Shown one piece after another: positions 23,904 through 27,456 of a stretch of DNA of 27,456 nt. Position numbers and translations under genes: made by a program. The stretch is from DATJFH01 sp035495815 (GTDB lineage: Bacteria > Acidobacteriota > Terriglobia > Bryobacterales > Bryobacteraceae), in contig DATJFH010000099.1 of the NCBI GenBank assembly GCA_035495815.1, positions 1-27,456 on the forward strand, read 5' to 3'. The first letter of the stretch is position 1; every line of letters begins with the position of its first letter. The notes below the pieces were generated by a model that made no database searches, was not told the origin of the DNA, and saw only the letters and a program-made list of their open reading frames with translations.

Positions 23904-23930
23904 CGCACCACCCGGGCGAGCCGGGGTGCG
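23904..23930 (+). repeat. Hairpin downstream of the SIMPL gene, possible terminator-like element
   Basis: CGCAC (23904-23908) and CCCGG (23911-23915) pair with CCGGG (23921-23925) and GTGCG (23926-23930), with a 2-nt bulge and a 5-nt loop GCGAG. It starts 20 nt after the SIMPL stop. No T-run follows, so if it ends the transcript it does so without the usual signal. Confidence 0.45.
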
Positions 23931-23967
23931 ACGCGGTGAAACGCGAGAATGCCGACAGGAAATCGGC

Positions 23968-24003
23968 CGCCGGCGATCGATGGCGATTCCATCGGAGCCG
24001 GCG
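23968..24003 (+). repeat. Nested inverted repeat
   Basis: Outer arms CGCCGGC (23968-23974) and GCCGGCG (23997-24003), inner arms CGATGG (23978-23983) and CCATCG (23989-23994), loop CGATT, joined by an internal GAT/GA mismatch. In total 13 bp can pair. No T-run follows. I saw no second copy in this window. Confidence 0.65.
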
Positions 24004-24158
24004 TTCCCTGGCTGACGAAGGCTGCCGAGGCGCCTGGACGCCCCTGTGACTGGCTGCGGCGTATGCCTTAGACAGTCAAACCAAAGTACCCCGAACGCGC
24101 GGCAAATGCCGTAGTTTCCTAAGGTTCCGAACGGATGGAGGTCCTCCAGCCATTGACC

Positions 24159-24164
24159 TATAAT
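24159..24164 (+). promoter_or_regulatory. -10 hexamer TATAAT before the TonB-like gene
   Basis: A perfect TATAAT, 13 nt before the ATG at 24178. Transcription from about 24171 would leave a leader of about 7 nt with no Shine-Dalgarno. A later in-frame ATG at 24193 would allow a 22-nt leader. Confidence 0.55.
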
Positions 24165-24177
24165 ACGGTCACCTGCT

Positions 24178-25614
24178 ATGAGAGACGTGTCCATGCCGGA
24201 AATCCAACAGCCCCCCACCTTCACCGAATTCAACGTTCGCCAGGAGAAAGGCAAGCCGCACTTCATTCGCTTACACGACAGCGTGGTCAGGAGACTCGAA
24301 CAGGTCTTGGCCTCGGGTGGGCAGCCCGGCATTCTGATCGGCACTATATCGCCGGGCGAGCCGTGCACGATAGCGGTCGAGGACTTCGAGCCGAACGCCA
24401 AAGTGGAAGAGCGGGTCCGCACCTGGATTGCGCGAAGCGGCAGCAATCAGAAAGTGTTGGGGTGTTACCGGACGCACTCACGGCCGGAATTCGGGCTCGA
24501 GGCGGCGGACCGCAGCCTGTTCCAGCGAATGTTTCCGAAAGAATCGCGGCTGCTGCTCGAAATCAAGCCGGTGAGTGGAGACGTCGCCACCGCCATCTTT
24601 TTTCTAAGTGAGAACGGACAGCTGGCGCTCGACCGGGCCACGGTGGAGTTTCCGTTCAACTTGCGCGAACTGGGCGCGGAGGAGCCGCCGGCCGCCGGGC
24701 CGCTACCACTGCCGGTTTCCGCTCCCGCGGCAGCCAGGCAGGCGCCGCCGGAAGAGCCGAAACCCGCTCCAGCCGCGGTGGCAAAGCCGTCTCGAGGCAG
24801 CCTGGTTTGGAAGGCAGTGGCAGCCGGTGTGGTGGTGATCGCCACGGTGGTCGGCTTGACGGTGTTGCGGGACGGGCAGAGCGGGCATCCCCAGGCGGCG
24901 CCCATTCTTCCCCAACCGGTTCCAGTTGAAAAACCTGCCGCGGAACAAGCCGCGGCGCCGGCGGCTAATCCGGTGAAACAGCCCGAGCGGCCGCGCCCGC
25001 CGGCGGCGCCGGCGCCGGTGAAGACTTCAAAACCCGCGCCTGCCGCGCAGGCTGTCGCGCAGAAAAAGACGGAGTCTCCGTCCCCGGCAGCCCCAGCCGG
25101 CCAATCCCCAACGTCAGTTACCGAGAACAGGACGCCGTCCGGAGTGACCGCGGCCCGGCCGGCAAACCAGACACTGGTGGCTCCCCCGCCGGCGGCTGTC
25201 GAACCGCAACGGACCGCCATTTCCGTCCCTGCTCCATCGCCCGCGGCGGCTCAGGCGCCGGCGCCCGGCATCGGCAGCGCTACGGTAACAGCGCCAAGCA
25301 CCGGGCCTGCAGCGAGGCCCGTCCAGAACGTACTCCCGCTGACGCCGCCGCGCGCCCTTCGTCAGGTTTCCCCCGTGGTGCAGGAAGCGGTGCGCCGCAC
25401 GATGAACAGAGACGTCATGGTGCAGATTCGCGTTAGCGTCGACGAGAACGGTAACGTGGTCAATGCAGCGTCCCTCAACCAGGGAAACCCCATTGCCGAC
25501 GCCCTGGCTGGCGCCGCCCTCGCCGCGGTCAAAAATTGGCAATTCGACCCCGCCCGACGAGGTCAGGAGAGGGTTCCGGGCGACGTCGTACTCAGCTTCA
25601 CATTTCGCAAATAA
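24178..25614 (+). CDS. TonB-like protein with N-terminal JAMM/MPN-like domain
   Basis: 478 residues in an unusual order. Residues about 25-165 resemble a JAMM/MPN fold: a helix HDSVVRRLEQVLASGG, a strand GILIGTI, and the core VLGCYRTHSRPEFGLEAADR. Here His100-Ser-Arg-Pro takes the place of the metal-binding HxHP, and Asp111 follows; one metal ligand is Arg, so peptidase activity is doubtful. A transmembrane helix lies at 209-230. Residues 235-395 are a Pro/Ala/Lys linker able to span the periplasm. Residues about 398-478 form a TonB C-terminal domain (VMVQIRVSVDENGNV, then AALAAVKNWQFDPAR and VVLSFTF). It may energise TonB-dependent receptors such as the one at the left edge. No exbB or exbD is adjacent, and a TonB normally has its membrane helix near the N-terminus, so coupling to ExbBD is uncertain. 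A start at 24193 is also possible. Confidence 0.8.
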   Translation: MRDVSMPEIQQPPTFTEFNVRQEKGKPHFIRLHDSVVRRLEQVLASGGQPGILIGTISPGEPCTIAVEDFEPNAKVEERVRTWIARSGSNQKVLGCYRTHSRPEFGLEAADRSLFQRMFPKESRLLLEIKPVSGDVATAIFFLSENGQLALDRATVEFPFNLRELGAEEPPAAGPLPLPVSAPAAARQAPPEEPKPAPAAVAKPSRGSLVWKAVAAGVVVIATVVGLTVLRDGQSGHPQAAPILPQPVPVEKPAAEQAAAPAANPVKQPERPRPPAAPAPVKTSKPAPAAQAVAQKKTESPSPAAPAGQSPTSVTENRTPSGVTAARPANQTLVAPPPAAVEPQRTAISVPAPSPAAAQAPAPGIGSATVTAPSTGPAARPVQNVLPLTPPRALRQVSPVVQEAVRRTMNRDVMVQIRVSVDENGNVVNAASLNQGNPIADALAGAALAAVKNWQFDPARRGQERVPGDVVLSFTFRK

Positions 25615-25650
25615 TCCTCCCAGGCCGATTGGCCCACTACCTGCGTTATA

Positions 25651-25666
25651 GGGCTGCTGGCAGCCC
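25651..25666 (+). repeat. Hairpin after the TonB-like gene
   Basis: GGGCTG and CAGCCC with a CTGG loop, 36 nt after the stop at 25614. No T-run follows on the plus strand (AAAAC instead), so it is only a weak terminator candidate. Confidence 0.35.
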
Positions 25667-25770
25667 AAAACGAGCCTGGATCGGGTGAAGGGACCCAACG
25701 GCTGGGCCAAAAAGCCTGCCATTGGGTGTCCGCAGGGTGGTCTGGCGCTATACGCGCAGAGGGGTATCGG

Positions 25771-26304
25771 ATGCAAAATACCGTCCTTCTCGTGGAAGAT
25801 CATACTATTCTGAGGGAGGGTCTCCGGCAGGTAATCTCCAAGACCTCCGGTTTCAAGGTGGTTGGCGAAGCCGGTGACGGTGTCGAAGGGATTGATCTCG
25901 CAAGAGAGCTTCGGCCCGACATTGTCCTCCTGGACCTCGGTCTTCCCAAAATGTATGGGCTCGATGTGCTGGTGGAGCTGCAGCGGCACTGCCCCGCCAC
26001 CAAAGTGATCATCCTCACCATGAGTACCGGGGAGGAGCTGGCAATCGAGGCGTTTCGGAACGGGGCGAGCGCCTATGTGGTGAAGCAATCCTCGGTGGGT
26101 GAGTTGATCGAGGCGCTCGTGGCTGTATCGGGAGGCGGATATTACCTCAGTTCCCAGGTATCGGAGCAGGTCTTGGCCCGGATCCGGCGCGGAGATCCGG
26201 CAGACGCCGGATCCGGTGAAGCCGTTCTCACCCGAGCTTCGGTCGAGAAAGGAAACTCAGGCAAACCGGCGACTGCCGAACCGGAGGATGCGGACGAATC
26301 CTGA
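25771..26304 (+). CDS. Response regulator with receiver domain only
   Basis: NarL/FixJ-like receiver, 177 residues from the ATG at 25771, which has AGAGGGG 5-11 nt upstream. Frame extension to a GTG at 25726 adds no family sequence. The acidic pocket is Glu9-Asp10 (LLVEDH), the phosphorylation site Asp55 (VLLDLGLPK), Thr83 (ILTMS) and Lys105 (YVVKQ), all intact. The following YYLSSQVSEQVLARIRRGDP matches the linker that precedes the LuxR-type DNA-binding domain in NarL proteins, but that domain is missing; instead there is a polar tail rich in Gly, Glu and Asp. Other frames do not restore a helix-turn-helix. It may signal by protein interaction. No histidine kinase is adjacent. ccmE follows after about 50 nt. 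Confidence 0.9.
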   Translation: MQNTVLLVEDHTILREGLRQVISKTSGFKVVGEAGDGVEGIDLARELRPDIVLLDLGLPKMYGLDVLVELQRHCPATKVIILTMSTGEELAIEAFRNGASAYVVKQSSVGELIEALVAVSGGGYYLSSQVSEQVLARIRRGDPADAGSGEAVLTRASVEKGNSGKPATAEPEDADES

Positions 26305-26330
26305 AGCATGCCGGAAGGGGCCGCTGGATG

Positions 26331-26336
26331 TATACT
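26331..26336 (+). promoter_or_regulatory. -10-like TATACT before ccmE
   Basis: TATACT lies directly after an in-frame ATG at 26328 and 18 nt before the ATG at 26355. If used, transcription would begin near 26343, so translation must start at 26355. It matches TATAAT at 5 of 6 positions; no good -35. Confidence 0.4.
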
Positions 26337-26354
26337 GAAGTTTACGAGACGGTT

Positions 26355-26825
26355 ATGAAAAAATACGGCAAATTCGCGGCCCTGATTGTAGTCATACTCG
26401 GTACACTCCTCTGGCTGGCGACGGCCGGATCCGGTGAATCGCAGAGCTATTACAAGACCATCGCCGAGGTTCACCGTATGGGTCCGGAATCCGCCCGGAA
26501 GCGGCTCCGGGTGGCCGGCGATATCGAAAAGGATTCGATCCAGCGCAAGGCGGGCGAAGTGGCCTTCGTGCTGGTGGGCGAGAATCAGAAGCTGAACGTG
26601 ATCTACACGGGCAGCGAACCGCTGCCGGACACTTTCCGCGACGGCGCGCAGGCGCTGGCGGAAGGAAAGATGGGGCCGGACGGCGCTTTCCACGCCGCGA
26701 AGATCCAGGCCAAGTGCGCTTCCAAGTATGCCCCCAAGCCGGGTGAGCTGTACAAGCCCGGCGGCGAGAAACCCGCGGAAGCTCCTCAAAAAATTTCCCT
26801 CAACAGCAACAAGCAAGGCATGTAA
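26355..26825 (+). CDS. ccmE: Cytochrome c maturation haem chaperone, CxxxY variant
   Basis: Membrane-anchored periplasmic haem chaperone of the System I cytochrome c assembly pathway; it binds haem covalently and passes it to the CcmF synthetase. From the ATG at 26355 it has 156 residues: a short basic N-terminus (MKKYGK), a transmembrane helix at about 7-25, and the OB-fold domain with KRLRVAGDIEKDSI, VAFVLVGENQKLNVIYTG and the EGKMGPDGAFHAAKIQAKC strand. The haem-binding motif, HxxxY in E. coli, is here Cys121-Ala-Ser-Lys-Tyr125, followed by a flexible Pro/Lys-rich tail. CxxxY forms have been described from archaea and some bacteria with a variant System I. The gene before is a response regulator; ccmF starts 6 nt after the stop, so the two are co-transcribed. 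An upstream ATG at 26328 overlaps a -10-like box. Confidence 0.9.
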   Translation: MKKYGKFAALIVVILGTLLWLATAGSGESQSYYKTIAEVHRMGPESARKRLRVAGDIEKDSIQRKAGEVAFVLVGENQKLNVIYTGSEPLPDTFRDGAQALAEGKMGPDGAFHAAKIQAKCASKYAPKPGELYKPGGEKPAEAPQKISLNSNKQGM

Positions 26826-26831
26826 AACCGT

Positions 26832-27456
26832 ATGGAAAATCTTGGATCGCTTGCCGTACTGCTGGCCTTTTGTCTGGCGGTGTACGCCGTCGTAGGCTCG
26901 GTGGTGGGGCGGATCAAACGCAACCCGTTCCTGGTGGTCAGCGCGGAGCGCGCCGTTTACTCGGTGTGGTTCCTGGTCACGGTGGCTTCCGGCATCCTGA
27001 TTTATGCGCTGGTCACGGGCGATTTCCGCTATTCGTATGTCGCTCAATACAGCAATCGAGCCATGTCGTCCGCGTACAAGTTCTCCGCGTGGTGGGGCGG
27101 TCAGGAAGGCTCGCTGCTGCTCTGGAGCTGGCTGCTGGCGACGTACTCATCGGTGGCGATCTTCCTGAACCGCCGCAAGCTGCGGGACGTGATGCCGTAC
27201 GTAGTGGCCATCCTGATGACCACTCAGACCTTCTTCCTGATCCTGAATGCGTTCGTGGTGAGCCCGTTCCGCATGCTGTCCGCGGACGGCACGATCACCG
27301 CCGTTCCGGACGGCCAGGGGCTGAACCCGCTGCTCCAGTACCCGATGATGCGGATCCATCCGCCGATGCTGTACCTCGGCTACGTGGGCATGGTGGTGCC
27401 GTTCGCGTTCGCCATGGGCTCGCTGATCACCCGTCAGAAAGGTGACGCCTGGATCC
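26832..27456 (+). CDS. ccmF: Cytochrome c-type biogenesis protein CcmF (haem lyase), cut by the window edge
   Basis: Polytopic membrane protein of the cytochrome c synthetase that receives haem from CcmE and attaches it to apocytochrome c. The first 208 residues are visible, out of about 650 in typical family members. Transmembrane segments lie at about 5-25, 41-61, 94-112 and 122-141. The tryptophan-rich haem-handling motif WWGGQEGSLLLW is at 87-98. The segment NPLLQYPMMRIHPPMLYLGY has His176, matching a conserved periplasmic haem-ligand histidine of CcmF. The ATG at 26832 follows the ccmE stop by 6 nt. The right edge of the window truncates the gene. Confidence 0.95.
   Translation, partial: MENLGSLAVLLAFCLAVYAVVGSVVGRIKRNPFLVVSAERAVYSVWFLVTVASGILIYALVTGDFRYSYVAQYSNRAMSSAYKFSAWWGGQEGSLLLWSWLLATYSSVAIFLNRRKLRDVMPYVVAILMTTQTFFLILNAFVVSPFRMLSADGTITAVPDGQGLNPLLQYPMMRIHPPMLYLGYVGMVVPFAFAMGSLITRQKGDAWI

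Larger units (their letters stand above)
23884..24177 (+). other. 294-nt intergenic region with two strong hairpins
   Basis: Between the SIMPL gene and the TonB-like gene. I find no plausible protein. It holds an imperfect hairpin at 23904-23930, a nested inverted repeat at 23968-24003, a weaker TGACTG/CAGTCA pair at 24047-24078, and the -10 box of the next gene. Confidence 0.6.

Overview
The window is about 27.5 kb of GC-rich, gene-dense bacterial chromosome. Several features together point to Acidobacteriota, probably the Bryobacterales/Solibacter group: a very large Oar-like TonB-dependent receptor with an N-terminal carboxypeptidase-regulatory-like domain, an ECF sigma factor coupled to a membrane Ser/Thr kinase with a TPR tail, a Tat-exported aldo/keto reductase, secreted acidobacterial-type hypothetical proteins, and TATAAT boxes sitting almost on the start codons. 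This placement is inference from gene content; there is no rRNA or other taxonomic marker in the window. I saw no tRNA, rRNA, insertion sequence, prophage or CRISPR array.

Layout. 1-3462 (-): outer-membrane receptor, cut by the window's left edge. 3589-5043 (-): guaB. 5167-7200 (+): secreted S9 prolyl-oligopeptidase-family peptidase. 7348-10451 (+): gltX and glnS, overlapping by 4 nt. 10518-13939 (+): ECF sigma factor and Ser/Thr kinase, also overlapping by 4 nt. 14171-17672 (-): a compact run of four exported proteins, namely a small helical protein, a hydrolase-like/PDZ-like protein, a two-repeat secreted protein and a Tat-dependent aldo/keto reductase. 18066-18218 (+): a 50-residue basic protein. 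18319-19605 (+): a LarA-like (DUF2088) protein. 19703-21695 (-): malate dehydrogenase and a Gfo/Idh/MocA oxidoreductase. 21911-23068 (+): secreted seven-repeat kelch-like protein followed by a good intrinsic terminator. 23245-23883 (+): SIMPL-domain protein. 24178-25614 (+): TonB-like protein with an unusual cytoplasmic domain. 25771-26304 (+): receiver-only response regulator. 26355 to the right edge (+): cytochrome c maturation genes ccmE and ccmF.

How the genes fit together. Housekeeping functions (IMP dehydrogenase, two aminoacyl-tRNA synthetases, malate dehydrogenase, cytochrome c assembly) are mixed with envelope and export functions. The sigma/kinase pair looks like a self-contained signalling unit. 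The most unusual items are the protein joining a JAMM/MPN-like cytoplasmic domain to a TonB C-terminal domain, the CcmE with a CxxxY rather than HxxxY haem-binding motif, and the repeated placement of -10 hexamers 6-22 nt upstream of start codons, which predicts leaderless or nearly leaderless mRNAs for several genes.
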